Positions 44,216-54,116 of a stretch of 64,000 nt of DNA are shown piece by piece; within the stretch, counting starts at the first letter, position 1, and each line of letters starts with the position of its first letter. The translations under genes were made by a program, and so were the position numbers. This DNA comes from Gemmatimonadota bacterium (GTDB lineage: Bacteria; Gemmatimonadota; Gemmatimonadetes; Gemmatimonadales; GWC2-71-9): positions 606,821 to 670,820 of the forward strand of contig JAZKBR010000001.1 in the NCBI GenBank assembly GCA_040388535.1, read 5' to 3'. The notes below the pieces were generated by a model, which did not search any database, was not told where the DNA came from, and saw nothing but the letters and a program-made list of their open reading frames with translations.

Positions 44216-45838
44216 ATGACCCTGGGTGCGCGCGCCACTATCCCCGAGTCCGATCGGCCCTGGTCGCGGCGATCTCTCGTGGCGCTTGCTCTGGTCATCA
44301 CGGCCGGACTCGCCCTCGGATGGGTGAGCCGCTTCGGCTCGCTCACGATCTATGGCGACGACGCCGTCTACCTGACATTGTCGCATTCTCTTGCCGCCGG
44401 GCACTACCGCGACGAGTTTCTCGCTGGCACTCCGCCGCATGCGCAGTATCCGCCTGTCATGGCGATCTATCTGCTACTGGTGCGGCTCGTCGCTGGCGGC
44501 TCGCTCGCTGCCGCACTCGCCGCGAACCTGCTGCTCCTTGGGGCCACGGCGGCCCTCGTGGCCGATGCGCTTCGGCGGCTCACTACGCCGTGGCTGGGCG
44601 TGACGGCCGCGGCGATGATCGTGACCTCGCCGCAGATCTTCCAGCTGACACGAGAACTCCGCTCCGAAGTTCCCTTCCTCTTCTTCGTGGCGATCGCGCT
44701 GTGGCGTTCACTTGTCGATGGTGAACGCGCCCGGCGCTGGTATCCCGCGATCGCGATCACGGCGACGCTCGCCGCGTTTCTCACGCGGAGCGCCGGCATC
44801 GCCCTGATTCCTGCGATCGGGTGGGCGCTGCTGTTGCGTCGCGACTGGCGCCCACTGCTCGTCGGCGGCAGCGTCTCCCTGGCGGTGGTCATCGGCTGGT
44901 TCGGCTATACCAGATGGGCCACCGCGCGCACTGTGGGTCGCAGCTACGCCAGTGATTTCCTCGCCCCGCCCGCGGCAACCCATGGCGGACTGGTGAGCCA
45001 CGTGGTCGGCAACGCACGGGAATACTTCAGCAAGTTTGCCGCGGTACAATTCAACCTGCCCGACATCCACGGACAGCCACTCGACAACGCCATCGAGGGC
45101 CTGCTCCTTGTGCTGGCGATCGTGACCGGATGCTGGCTGCTCCGGAAGCGCTGGGCTGCGCTCGTCGCCTACCTGCTCTTCTCGGCTGCGATTCTGCTGG
45201 CCCTGCCGTGGCCCGTGATGCGACTGCTCTCTGTACTCTTCCCCTGGCTCACGCTGACGCTGCTCTACGGCACCGCAGCGCTCGCAGCTCGTGTCGGGCT
45301 CAGGGCGGCCGTCGGAATCGCAGTGACACTCGGCGTGTTGATCTCAGCCTGCGGCCTGCGGACTCAGGTCGCCGAAGCGCGGTTGCAGGCATCGTGTCGA
45401 GGGTCGGCGCCATTTGTCGAACCACGCTGCTACACGCCCGAGGATCGCGGATACGCAGCGGCGGCGGCCTTCGCGAGGGACTCGCTCCCGCCCGACGCCG
45501 TCATCGCCGCGTCGAAGCCCGCGATCCTCTACGTCCTCTCGCAACGACAGACGCTGCCGCTCGAATTGTTCGCTCAATCCGACGCCGCGCGATTGCTGCT
45601 CCCGGCAGGCCCGGCCAGTGCCGTGCTCCTGAGCTGGCAATACCCGTATGAGAGCGAGCAGGTCGGGCCGCGCCTGAAAGATCGATGCACCTCGCTCTCG
45701 CTGCTGTTCCGCGCCGGCGACGGGACCGTGCTCCTCGGCGCAGCAAACCCGCGCGACGCGACGCGCCCCGATGCCTGTGAAGCCATCGCAGCCTTTCTTC
45801 GCAATGCTCCGGCTGAGTCGGACGACGAATCGCCGTGA
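44216..45838 (+). CDS. ArnT/PMT-type GT-C glycosyltransferase
   Basis: A 540-residue membrane protein with about ten helices and a soluble C-terminal part from residue 400. The first periplasmic loop holds YGDDAVYLTLSHSLAAG (acidic DD residues at the metal/acceptor site of GT-C) and PPHAQYPPVMAIYLL. It likely transfers a sugar from a polyprenyl-phosphate donor to a glycan or lipid in the periplasm. GGAGAG upstream supports ATG 44216. It opens a translationally coupled run and overlaps the next gene as GTGA. A GT-C of unknown donor is the safest call. Confidence 0.85.
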   Translation: MTLGARATIPESDRPWSRRSLVALALVITAGLALGWVSRFGSLTIYGDDAVYLTLSHSLAAGHYRDEFLAGTPPHAQYPPVMAIYLLLVRLVAGGSLAAALAANLLLLGATAALVADALRRLTTPWLGVTAAAMIVTSPQIFQLTRELRSEVPFLFFVAIALWRSLVDGERARRWYPAIAITATLAAFLTRSAGIALIPAIGWALLLRRDWRPLLVGGSVSLAVVIGWFGYTRWATARTVGRSYASDFLAPPAATHGGLVSHVVGNAREYFSKFAAVQFNLPDIHGQPLDNAIEGLLLVLAIVTGCWLLRKRWAALVAYLLFSAAILLALPWPVMRLLSVLFPWLTLTLLYGTAALAARVGLRAAVGIAVTLGVLISACGLRTQVAEARLQASCRGSAPFVEPRCYTPEDRGYAAAAAFARDSLPPDAVIAASKPAILYVLSQRQTLPLELFAQSDAARLLLPAGPASAVLLSWQYPYESEQVGPRLKDRCTSLSLLFRAGDGTVLLGAANPRDATRPDACEAIAAFLRNAPAESDDESP

Positions 45839-46710
45839 GCAGAATCCAGCTCTCGGTCGTGGTCGCCGTCGCTCCAGGCCATCCCGCGCTCGTCGCCACG
45901 GTCAGATCACTCGAAGCGGCACTCACCGGCGTCGATGCCGAGATCATCGTGGTCGGAGGCGAAGCACCGGCGCGCGCGGAGCACCGGCTTGCCATGCGTC
46001 ATATCACTGCTAGCGACGGCACCCTGGTGCCGGTGGCCTGGGGTGTCGGGATCGCGGCGGCTGAGGGCGACCTCGTTGCCTGCCTCAGTACCGAATTCAC
46101 GGTGCATCCCGAGTGGGCGACCGCGCTGATCCCGATGCTTCGGGAGGAGGTCGTTGGGGCGGCCGGTGCCATCGCCCTCGCGCCACACTCCAGCCAGCCC
46201 AGCACGGCGATGTACCTGCTCCGTTTCGCGCCCTTTCTGCCTGGGAACGGGAGCCCGGCTCAGCGTGACAACATCCCGGGCGACGGCGCCCTCTATCGGC
46301 GTGACCGGATTCTCGAGCATCCCGACCTGCTCGCGGAGGGATTCTGGGAGATCGAGTTCCACCGCCGCTGGCTTGCGGCGGGGCACTCGCTGCTCTTTGA
46401 CCCGGCCGCCATGGTCACCTTTCTCGGTCCGATTCCCCTGGCCGAGGGGATAGCGTTGCGTTACCGCCATGGGGTGACGTACGGTTCTACCATGGTGTTG
46501 CGCCATAGCAACAGCCGAATGCGACACATCCTCCTTGCCCCGGTTCTACCCTTCGTCCTGACTGGTCGGATTGCCCGCCGGTTGCGCGAGCACGGAGGCT
46601 CCCTTGCCCCGCTGGTGCGGGCCCTGCCGGCGCTGCTCGCCCTCACCGGGGCGTGGAGTGCGGGCGAAGCAATCGGCGCAATGCGGCCAACCGAGGGAGC
46701 AACGAAATGA
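45835..46710 (+). CDS. GT2-like glycosyltransferase, first of three tandem paralogues
   Basis: A 291-residue protein. LSVVVAVAPGHPALVATVRSL and the ALTGVDAEIIVVGG strand show a GT2-type Rossmann-like start, but where metal-binding DxD is expected the sequence is VACLSTEFTVHPEW. The last 90 residues have a basic helix then a hydrophobic AWSAGEAIGAM end, shared with the next two genes. It may be an inactive or altered member, or act on a different donor. The GTG start overlaps the upstream gene (GTGA) and the stop overlaps the next (ATGA). Confidence 0.75.
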   Translation: MSRIQLSVVVAVAPGHPALVATVRSLEAALTGVDAEIIVVGGEAPARAEHRLAMRHITASDGTLVPVAWGVGIAAAEGDLVACLSTEFTVHPEWATALIPMLREEVVGAAGAIALAPHSSQPSTAMYLLRFAPFLPGNGSPAQRDNIPGDGALYRRDRILEHPDLLAEGFWEIEFHRRWLAAGHSLLFDPAAMVTFLGPIPLAEGIALRYRHGVTYGSTMVLRHSNSRMRHILLAPVLPFVLTGRIARRLREHGGSLAPLVRALPALLALTGAWSAGEAIGAMRPTEGATK

Positions 46711-47570
46711 TTTCCGTCGTGCTGGCCTCGTGCCGGTCGAGCGCATTGCTCCTCGAATCGGTCGCGGCGCTCCTGCCTCAGTGCCGGCTGCTCGGTGCCG
46801 AGCTGGTCGTGGCGCGGGCCACCCCGATAGTGCCCGACCCCGAGCTTCCGGCCGGGGTTCGGGTGGTACCTTGCCCGGCCGACGCCACGATTCCCGGCCT
46901 CCGCGGTGCCGGACTCGCCGCCGCGACGGGTGATTGGGTCGCCCTGACCGAAGACAACTGCATCGCCGCATCAAACTGGCTGGTGGAACTGAGCGGTGGC
47001 TTCCCGGGCGAGGCCACGGTGGTTGGCGGAACGATGGGGAATGCGCGCCCGGCGCGCCCGATCGATGGCGGCGCTGCGTTCGCGGAGTACGGCTTCTTTG
47101 GCCCGGATCAGGTCGAGCCCAGCGCGGGGTCGGCGCCGCTCATTACCGGGGCGAATGTGGCGTACCACCGCAGCATTGTCGGGAAGGTCGCTCTCTGGGC
47201 ACTTGCCGGCGATTGGGAAGATGTCATCCACGGGCGGCTAGCGAGCGAGGGAGCGCACTTCCGGGTAATGCGGCGCGCGATGGTGGAGCAGAATCTCCAG
47301 TACCAGCTCAGCGCCTTCTGCCTCGACCGCTATCAGCACGGTCGCGACTACGCCCGGGTGCGGAGTCGGGGACTCACCTTCCCCGCGCGGCTCGTCCGCG
47401 CTGCCGCCACCCCGCTCCTGCCACCAGTGCTCGGCGCACGAATCTGGCGCAGTGCGGGACGCGCAGCGCCGCAGTCGTTCGTCCGGGCGCTGCCGTATAC
47501 GCTCGCCTTTCTTGCGGCCTGGGCCGCAGGTGAAGCCGTGGGCTATCTCGTTCCCCGGAGTTCCCGATGA
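46707..47570 (+). CDS. GT2-like glycosyltransferase, second tandem paralogue
   Basis: A 287-residue protein: ISVVLASCRSSALLLESV start, GAGLAAATGDWVALTEDNCIA (ED pair in place of DxD), TGANVAYHRS acceptor-side loop, GDWEDVIHGRL (ED of the conserved acidic motif) and an AAWAAGEAVGYLVP membrane-type end. The layout matches the next gene closely. It would add a sugar in the same glycan as its neighbours. ATGA overlaps at both ends place it in a tight unit. Confidence 0.8.
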   Translation: MISVVLASCRSSALLLESVAALLPQCRLLGAELVVARATPIVPDPELPAGVRVVPCPADATIPGLRGAGLAAATGDWVALTEDNCIAASNWLVELSGGFPGEATVVGGTMGNARPARPIDGGAAFAEYGFFGPDQVEPSAGSAPLITGANVAYHRSIVGKVALWALAGDWEDVIHGRLASEGAHFRVMRRAMVEQNLQYQLSAFCLDRYQHGRDYARVRSRGLTFPARLVRAAATPLLPPVLGARIWRSAGRAAPQSFVRALPYTLAFLAAWAAGEAVGYLVPRSSR

Positions 47571-48460
47571 CCGAAGCGGCGCTGAGTGTCGTGGTCCCCT
47601 CTGTGAATGGCTGGGGCGACCTCGAAGGGTGCCTCGCCGCACTGGAGTCGGAACGTCGCGACGTCCCGATTGAAGTCCTGGTCGTGGAACGCGTCGGTTC
47701 GGCGGTTCGTGAGGCGACCACGACCCGCTTTCCCTGGGTCACGCTGCTCCCTGTGGGGCCCGAGCAGACCATTCCGCAGATGCGGGCGCTTGCGTTCGAC
47801 CACGCCTCGGCGCCCTCCGTGGCCGTCATCGAGGATCACGTGCTGGTGCCGTCGGGCTGGGCACGGGCCTTGCTCCTTGCCCGGGAAGATGCGCAGGTAG
47901 TCGGTGGCAGTGTGCGCAACGCGGCCACGGAGACGCTGCTCGACTGGGCGGCCTTCCTCTGCGAGTACAGTCACCTCCTGCCGCCACTGGCGTCGGGGCC
48001 GAGCAGCTGGATCACCGGCAACAACACGATCTACGATCGCGCGCTGCTGCAGCAGTATCACGACACGACCCACGCCGGTCGCTGGGAGAACTACCTCCAC
48101 GACCGGTTGCGGGACGATGGCATCGCGCTCATCAGCCGGCCGGATATCGTGGTCGGTCACAAGAAGCACTACACGTTCGGCGAGTACTTCTCGCAGCGCT
48201 ATCTCTATGCGCGCAGCTACGCAGGCGCACGAGTGGCGGACGCTGGCGCGGCCCGGCGGCTGGCCTACGGGCTCGCCGCCTTCGCATTGCCACCGCTGCT
48301 GCTCTGGCGCACCGTCTCGCGCACGATGCGGAAGCAGGTCGACCGCTCACTGGTCTGGCGGAGTGTGCCGCTCACGGCGCTCTTTGTCTGTGCCTGGGGC
48401 GCAGGAGAAGTGATGGGGTACTGGTTTGGCGCTGGAGACTCACTCAGGAAGGTCTGCTGA
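47567..48460 (+). CDS. GT2-like glycosyltransferase, third tandem paralogue
   Basis: A 297-residue protein: [33 protein letters not shown] (EDH in the metal-site position), a [12 protein letters not shown] loop, [13 protein letters not shown] acidic motif and a [20 protein letters not shown] segment typical of GT2 enzymes with membrane ends. It finishes with [18 protein letters not shown], the same AW-x-AGE-x-x-G pattern as the two genes before. Its stop overlaps the flavoprotein start (TGATG). Confidence 0.82.
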   Translation: MTEAALSVVVPSVNGWGDLEGCLAALESERRDVPIEVLVVERVGSAVREATTTRFPWVTLLPVGPEQTIPQMRALAFDHASAPSVAVIEDHVLVPSGWARALLLAREDAQVVGGSVRNAATETLLDWAAFLCEYSHLLPPLASGPSSWITGNNTIYDRALLQQYHDTTHAGRWENYLHDRLRDDGIALISRPDIVVGHKKHYTFGEYFSQRYLYARSYAGARVADAGAARRLAYGLAAFALPPLLLWRTVSRTMRKQVDRSLVWRSVPLTALFVCAWGAGEVMGYWFGAGDSLRKVC

Positions 48461-49941
48461 TGGCTGATGGTTCGTCGCCCGTTCGCGCAGTCGCACCACT
48501 CAAGCCGGGCGATCGTGTCGTGGTCATCGGAGCCGGCCCTGCGGGGCTGACGGCGGCCTATCTCCTCGCCAAGGCGGGACACCAGGTCACCGTGCTCGAA
48601 GGTGATGACATGGTCGGCGGCATCTCACGCACGGCGCAGTACCGGGGGTTCCGCTTCGACATCGGCGGCCACCGCTTCTTCACCAAGATCGCGCCAGTGC
48701 AGGCACTCTGGGAAGAAATTCTCGGCGATGATTTCATCAGCGTGCCGCGGATGTCGCGGATCCATTACGACGGCAAGTACTTCGACTATCCGCTCAAGGC
48801 GTTCAATGCCCTGAGCGGTCTCGGCATCACAAACGCGGTGCGCATCGTCCTCAGCTACATCAAGGCGCGCTTCAAACCGTCGGAAGTCGAGGAAAACTTC
48901 GAGCAGTGGGTCACCAACCGGTTCGGCAAGCGCCTCTACGAGATCTTCTTCAAGACCTACACCGAAAAGGTCTGGGGCATTCCCTGCACCGAGATCCGGG
49001 CGGAGTGGGCCGCCCAGCGCATTCAGGGACTCTCCCTCGCGCGGGCAATCCTGAACGCCACGGCACTCCAGCGCCGCGACAATTCCATCAAGAGCCTCAT
49101 CAACGAGTTCCGCTACCCGCGACTCGGCCCGGGCCAGATGTGGGAAGCGTGCCGCGACCGGCTGCGCGAGATGGGAAGCCGGGTGCTGATGCAGCACTTC
49201 GTGACCGCCATCAACATGCAGGATGGCCGAGTGACCGGGGTGCGTGCGAACACGCCAGAGGGTGAGGTCACGTTCGAGGCCGACCACATCATCTCGACGA
49301 CGGATGTCCGGTCGCTGGTGCGTGCCTTCGAGCCACCGGTTCCGGCGCCGGTGCGCACGGCGGCCGAGGGACTTCGCTATCGCGATTTTCTCGTCGTGGC
49401 GCTGATTCTCGAGAAGGAGCGGCTCTTCCCCGACAACTGGATCTACATCCATACGCCGGGCGTCACCGTCGGTCGCATCCAGAACTTCAACAACTGGAGC
49501 GCGGCCATGGTCCCGGAGGCAGGCCGCACCTGTCTCGGAATGGAGTACTTCTGTTTCCAGGGCGATGGCCTCTGGGAATCGAGTGACGCCGACCTCATTG
49601 CGCTGGCGACGAAGGAACTTGAGCAGCTCGATCTGGCCCCGCCCGGCCTGGTGCGCGACGGCACCGTCATCCGGATGCCCAAGGCCTACCCGATCTACGA
49701 TGGCGAATACCGCGGCCACCTCGATGCGGTGCGTGACTGGATTGACCCGATCCCGAACTTGCACACCGTCGGCCGCAACGGGATGCACAAGTACAACAAC
49801 CAGGACCACTCGATGCTCACGGCGATGATGGCCGTGTGGAACATGCAGGGCGCGAAGCACGACATCTGGGCCGTCAATACCGATTTCGAGTATCACGAAG
49901 AACAACGCCTTGAGACGCCGGCCGCCGAGCCCGCGACCTGA
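48460..49941 (+). CDS. NAD(P)/FAD-dependent amine-oxidase-fold oxidoreductase
   Basis: A 493-residue flavoprotein. The FAD site [21 protein letters not shown] (residues 20-40) and the GGISRT and [10 protein letters not shown] segments define a UDP-galactopyranose-mutase/protoporphyrinogen-oxidase-like fold; the C-terminal [19 protein letters not shown] motif is conserved in glycan-locus members of this group. Activity unknown; UGM-like ring contraction or a sugar/polyprenol redox step are possibilities. It starts in a TGATG overlap with the GT2 gene and ends in one with the GT4 gene. Confidence 0.85.
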   Translation: MADGSSPVRAVAPLKPGDRVVVIGAGPAGLTAAYLLAKAGHQVTVLEGDDMVGGISRTAQYRGFRFDIGGHRFFTKIAPVQALWEEILGDDFISVPRMSRIHYDGKYFDYPLKAFNALSGLGITNAVRIVLSYIKARFKPSEVEENFEQWVTNRFGKRLYEIFFKTYTEKVWGIPCTEIRAEWAAQRIQGLSLARAILNATALQRRDNSIKSLINEFRYPRLGPGQMWEACRDRLREMGSRVLMQHFVTAINMQDGRVTGVRANTPEGEVTFEADHIISTTDVRSLVRAFEPPVPAPVRTAAEGLRYRDFLVVALILEKERLFPDNWIYIHTPGVTVGRIQNFNNWSAAMVPEAGRTCLGMEYFCFQGDGLWESSDADLIALATKELEQLDLAPPGLVRDGTVIRMPKAYPIYDGEYRGHLDAVRDWIDPIPNLHTVGRNGMHKYNNQDHSMLTAMMAVWNMQGAKHDIWAVNTDFEYHEEQRLETPAAEPAT

Positions 49942-51101
49942 TGCTTCGCATCGGCGTGGATGCCACCTGCTGGGCCAACGGACGCGGGTACGGCCGTTTC
50001 GCCCGGGAGGTCGTTCGCGAGATGGCAGCCGCCGCCCCGCAGCATCAGTTCCATTGCTATGGTGATGCTGCGGCCTTCGCCGCGATGCCCCTGCAGGGAG
50101 CCAACGTCCAGCTCATTGAAGTGCACCAGAGCGCGTCACCAGTGGACGCGGCTTCCGCCGACGGCAGTCGCGCGATTGGTGATCTGTTGCGACTTTCGCT
50201 CGCGGTGCAGCGCGACGCGCCGGATGTCTTTTTCTCGCCGTCCGTCTACACCTACTTCCCGCTGCCTCCCGGCCTGCGCGCGGTGGTGACGGTGCACGAC
50301 GCAATCGCCGAACGATTTCCGGAGCTGACGCTGCCGTCGCGGCGCGCGCGCCTCTTCTGGCGCCTGAAGGTGGGGCTCGCCCTCCGGCAGGCGCGGCTGG
50401 TGCTCACCGTCTCCGATTATGCCGCGAGCGAAGTCGCGCGGGTGCACCGGGTGTCCCCGAGTCGGTTGCGGATCGCGGTCGAGGCGCCGGCCGCGTCGTA
50501 CGCGCCAGCCGACGCCGCCCAGGTCGCGGAGGCCACCATTGCGGTGGGCCTTCCGGCCGGTGTGCCGTGGTTCACCTATGTCGGCGGCTTCTCGCCGCAC
50601 AAGCACGTCGATCTCATCCTGCGGGCCCTCGCCGCGCTGCCCGAGGCGCACCTGCTGCTCATCGGTCGCCTCGACGGTGATGCTTTCCTCACGGTGCGGG
50701 AGCAGCTCACCGTGCTCGCCGCGGATCTCGGCCTGGCGGGGCGGGTGCACTGGACCGGATTCCTCGCCGATGCCACAGTCGCGGCGCTGCACACTGGCGC
50801 CGTTGCAACGCTGCTGCCGTCGGCCTCCGAGGGGTTCGGCCTCCCGGCAGTCGAGGCGGCGGCGTGTGGAGCAGCGGTGATCGCCACCACCGAGAGTCCG
50901 TTGCCCCAACTCCTCGCCGGCGGCGGCCGCTTTGTTGTACCGGGACAGATCGAGCCGCTGGCGAATGCGATGCGCGAGCTGCTGCACGACCTGCCGGCAC
51001 GCCAGGCAGCCGGAACGGCAGCGCGGGCTGGTGCGATGGCGCTGACCTGGGAACGCACCGCCCGCGCGACGCTCGCGGCCATCGAGGAAGCGGCAGCGTG
51101 A
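49941..51101 (+). CDS. Glycosyltransferase family 4
   Basis: A 386-residue GT-B enzyme. RIGVDATCWANGRGYGRFAREVV is the standard acceptor-loop start; VVTVHDAIAERFP, FTYVGGFSPHKHVDLIL and LLPSASEGFGLPAVEAAACGAAVIAT (donor site, E-x7-E type) are GT4 motifs. It transfers a sugar on the cytoplasmic side. TGATG overlap with the flavoprotein before and GTGA overlap with the GT4 after. Substrate unknown. Confidence 0.92.
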   Translation: MLRIGVDATCWANGRGYGRFAREVVREMAAAAPQHQFHCYGDAAAFAAMPLQGANVQLIEVHQSASPVDAASADGSRAIGDLLRLSLAVQRDAPDVFFSPSVYTYFPLPPGLRAVVTVHDAIAERFPELTLPSRRARLFWRLKVGLALRQARLVLTVSDYAASEVARVHRVSPSRLRIAVEAPAASYAPADAAQVAEATIAVGLPAGVPWFTYVGGFSPHKHVDLILRALAALPEAHLLLIGRLDGDAFLTVREQLTVLAADLGLAGRVHWTGFLADATVAALHTGAVATLLPSASEGFGLPAVEAAACGAAVIATTESPLPQLLAGGGRFVVPGQIEPLANAMRELLHDLPARQAAGTAARAGAMALTWERTARATLAAIEEAAA

Positions 51102-52360
51102 GTGGCCTGCGGATCTGCATGCTCACGACATTCTATCCGCCGTTCAACTTCGGCGGGGACGGGATCGCGGTGCAGCGGCTCTCGCACGCGCTGGTGGCGG
51201 CGGGTCATCAGGTGACCGTGATCCACGATACCAACGCCTTCAATGCGCTGCAGCCCGCCGCGCCGCTGCACCTCCCGCTTGAAGATCGCGATGGTGACGT
51301 CAGGATTGTCCGACTGCATTCCCGTCTGGGCGCGCTCGCTCCGCTGCTGGTCCAGCAGTGCGGCGCCCCGGTAAGTCATCGTCGGCAACTGCAGCGACTG
51401 CTGGCGCCGGGTGAGTGGGATGTCGTGAACTTTCACAACGTCTCGCTGCTGGGCGCACCCGCGCTGCTCGATTACCCTCGCGATGCCGTCACTCTTTACA
51501 TGGCACACGAGCACTGGCTGGTCTGCCCGACTCACGTGCTCTGGCGGCATCGCCGTGAGCGTTGCGACGAGCGGCAGTGTCTCCGCTGCGTACTGCGCCA
51601 CCATCGCCCGCCACAGCTCTGGCGCCATACCGGTGCGTTGCAACGCGCCGTCGCACGACTCGATGCGGTGATCGCGATGAGCGAGTTCAGTCGCCAGAAG
51701 CATCACGCCTTCGGGCTCGCGCGCGAGATGGATGTGCTGCCGCCCTTCCTGCCACGGGAAGCAGCGCCTGTCGCGGCGCCGGGTGGCTCACCCCACCCAA
51801 GGCCGTACTTCTTCTTTGCCGGTCGCCTTGAGCGGATGAAAGGGCTCGATGATGTGCTGGAGGCATTCCGCGGCTTCGACGCCGCCGATCTGGTGATTGC
51901 GGGAGATGGCAGTCAGCGGGAACGTTGGCAGGCGATGGCGGCGGGTATGGATCACGTACACTTCCTGGGCACGATTCCCTCCGCTGCAGTGGAACGGTGG
52001 CAACAGTATGCCCTGGCGGCACTGGTCCCTTCAGTGGGCTACGAAACGTTCGGGATGGTGATTATCGAGGCGTTCCGCGTCGGGACTCCTGTCATCGCGA
52101 GACGGATCGGCCCCTTCCCCGAAATCGTGGCGACGGCCGGGGCCGGCGAACTCTTCGACGGCGCGACCGACTTGCGAGTCGCGCTGCAACGTCTCGCGAC
52201 GGACACGGCCTATCGCACCTCGCTCTCGACCGCCGCCATGGCATCGCGGGAGCGCTGGAGTGCCGCCGTCGTGATTCCGAAGTATCTCGAGATCGTGGCG
52301 CGCGCCGGCCGTGCGCGCGGCCACCAACGCGTGACCGACCTCCTTCGGCAGGTCGCCTGA
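51098..52360 (+). CDS. Glycosyltransferase family 4 with cysteine-rich insert
   Basis: A 420-residue GT-B enzyme: RICMLTTFYPPFNFGGDGIAVQRL acceptor loop, AHEHWLVCPTHVLWRHRRERCDERQCLRCVLR (four cysteines, a subgroup feature that may bind metal), FFAGRLERMKGLDDVL and PSVGYETFGMVIIEAFRVGTPVIA at the donor site. The GTG start at 51098 overlaps the previous stop (GTGA). Its TGA overlaps the deacetylase ATG (TGATG). Confidence 0.92.
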   Translation: MSGLRICMLTTFYPPFNFGGDGIAVQRLSHALVAAGHQVTVIHDTNAFNALQPAAPLHLPLEDRDGDVRIVRLHSRLGALAPLLVQQCGAPVSHRRQLQRLLAPGEWDVVNFHNVSLLGAPALLDYPRDAVTLYMAHEHWLVCPTHVLWRHRRERCDERQCLRCVLRHHRPPQLWRHTGALQRAVARLDAVIAMSEFSRQKHHAFGLAREMDVLPPFLPREAAPVAAPGGSPHPRPYFFFAGRLERMKGLDDVLEAFRGFDAADLVIAGDGSQRERWQAMAAGMDHVHFLGTIPSAAVERWQQYALAALVPSVGYETFGMVIIEAFRVGTPVIARRIGPFPEIVATAGAGELFDGATDLRVALQRLATDTAYRTSLSTAAMASRERWSAAVVIPKYLEIVARAGRARGHQRVTDLLRQVA

Positions 52361-53091
52361 TGCGCGCGATCCTGACCTACCACGCCATTGATCGTTCCGG
52401 CTCGGTCATCTCCGTGAGTCCGGAGGCGTTCGCCTCCCACGTGGCCTGGCTGGCGAGCGGCAGGGTGCGAGTCGTCTCGATTGCCGAGTTGCTCGCATTG
52501 CCCGAGGATTGCGACGCCGTGGCGCTCACCTTCGATGATGCGCTGGCATCGGTCGCATCAGAGGCCGCACCGCTCCTCGCCGACGCGGGGCTGCACGGAA
52601 CCGTGTTTGTCGTGACGGACCACGTTGGCGGAGACAATCGTTGGCGCGGTGTCACCGACCCAGGCATTCCGGTCGCAGCAGTTCTGGACTGGGACGCACT
52701 CGGTCGCCTGGTTGAATCAGGATGGAGCGCAGGCTCCCACACGAGGACGCATCCGCACCTTCCCGAATGCAGCGATGCCGCGCTCGCTGATGAGCTCGAC
52801 GGCTCCGCGGAGGCGATTGCAGCGGGGCTTGGCGTGACGCCAGACATCTTTGCCTATCCCTACGGCGATAGCGACCCGAGGTCGACGGCAGCGGTGGCGA
52901 CTCGTTACGCGGCAGCCTGCACCACGGACTACTTGCCGTTCGATGCAACGCCTGACCCGGCAATGATCCCCCGACTCGATGCCTGGTACTTCCGCGATGG
53001 TTCTGCCTTCCGTGACTGGGGCTCCCGGCGTTTTCGTCGCGGCATCGCGTGGCGACATGCGTTGCGTCGGGTCCGGCGGATGATTGGATGA
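52360..53091 (+). CDS. Polysaccharide deacetylase (NodB homology)
   Basis: A 243-residue carbohydrate esterase 4 protein, shorter than the deacetylase at 16188 and close to a minimal NodB domain. LTYHAIDRSGSVISVSPEAFASHV is the usual start; LTFDDAL (D59, D60) and GSHTRTHPHL (H127, H131) form the metal site; FAYPYGDSD is the second loop. It probably N-deacetylates a lipid-linked hexosamine or the finished polymer; no signal peptide is visible. TGATG and ATGA overlaps with neighbours. Confidence 0.92.
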   Translation: MRAILTYHAIDRSGSVISVSPEAFASHVAWLASGRVRVVSIAELLALPEDCDAVALTFDDALASVASEAAPLLADAGLHGTVFVVTDHVGGDNRWRGVTDPGIPVAAVLDWDALGRLVESGWSAGSHTRTHPHLPECSDAALADELDGSAEAIAAGLGVTPDIFAYPYGDSDPRSTAAVATRYAAACTTDYLPFDATPDPAMIPRLDAWYFRDGSAFRDWGSRRFRRGIAWRHALRRVRRMIG

Positions 53092-54116
53092 GCACAACGC
53101 CACGTTTCTCGGTCATCATGCCGGCGCATCAGGCCGAAGCCCTCCTCCCCGACACGCTCGGAGCCTTGCTCGCGAGCACGTTGCCGCGGTCGGAGTGGGA
53201 GCTGATCGTCGTCGACGACGCGAGCCCTGACAGCACCAGCGCCGTCGCCGCGTCGCTGGCCGATCACGTCATCACGCTCGCCGGCAAGCCCCTTGGCCCC
53301 GGTGGGGCGCGCAACGCAGCGCTGGCAACGGCGCGTGGTGCCTGGCTCATCTTCATCGACTCCGATGTGCGCGTGCACCCCGACACCTTGCAGCGAATTG
53401 CCGATGCGGTGGCGCGCGACCCCGGACTCGTGGCGCTCTTCGGCAGCTATGATCGCCAGCCGGACGCGCGCGGCGTGCTGAGTGAATACCGCAACCTGCT
53501 CCATCGTTATGTCCATCTCCGCGGTGCCGGCGAGGCCGAAACCTTCTGGGCGGGCTGCGGCGCGGTACGGCGCGATGCCTTCGAAGCGATCGGCGGCTTC
53601 GACACGGTGCGCTTTCCGCGACCGCAGATCGAGGACATCGAACTCGGCTACCGACTGCGCGACCGCGGCGGGCGGATCCTGCTCGATCCCGACATTCAGG
53701 GCACCCATCTCAAGCGCTGGCGTCTCGGCGCGATGCTGCGGACCGATTTTCGTGATCGCGGCCTGCCGTGGATGCGCCTGCTGCTGGAGCGACGCGGGCA
53801 CACTGCGCCCACGCTCAATACCGGGCGCGCTGAGCAATTTCGAGTGGCCTGCGCCGGGGTGGGGCTGGCAGCACTCGTCGCGGCCCTGGTGCTGCGCAAC
53901 GGCGTGCTGGGCATCATCGGCGTGCTGCTCTTCGGGGCGCTCACCATCGCCAACCTCGACACCTACCGCTGGTTTGCCGCCGAGCGAGGAGTGGGCTTTG
54001 CCGTGCTGGTGGTGCCGCTCCATCTCGCGTACTACGTAAGCAACGCGTTGGCCGCAGCCCTCGGCATCGCCCAGTACATCATCGCGCCGACGCGATCGGT
54101 GTCGAGGGCCGCGTGA
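53088..54116 (+). CDS. Glycosyltransferase family 2 with C-terminal membrane helices
   Basis: A 342-residue GT-A enzyme: FSVIMPAHQAEALLPDTLGAL, IVVDDASPDST, GGARNAALATARGAWLIFIDSDV (DxD site), and GGFDTVRFPRPQIEDIELGYRL (ED catalytic motif). Residues about 260-330 hold two to three hydrophobic segments that would tether it to the membrane. It is placed between a deacetylase and a methyltransferase in the coupled run. Donor and acceptor unknown. Confidence 0.92.
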   Translation: MSTTPRFSVIMPAHQAEALLPDTLGALLASTLPRSEWELIVVDDASPDSTSAVAASLADHVITLAGKPLGPGGARNAALATARGAWLIFIDSDVRVHPDTLQRIADAVARDPGLVALFGSYDRQPDARGVLSEYRNLLHRYVHLRGAGEAETFWAGCGAVRRDAFEAIGGFDTVRFPRPQIEDIELGYRLRDRGGRILLDPDIQGTHLKRWRLGAMLRTDFRDRGLPWMRLLLERRGHTAPTLNTGRAEQFRVACAGVGLAALVAALVLRNGVLGIIGVLLFGALTIANLDTYRWFAAERGVGFAVLVVPLHLAYYVSNALAAALGIAQYIIAPTRSVSRAA

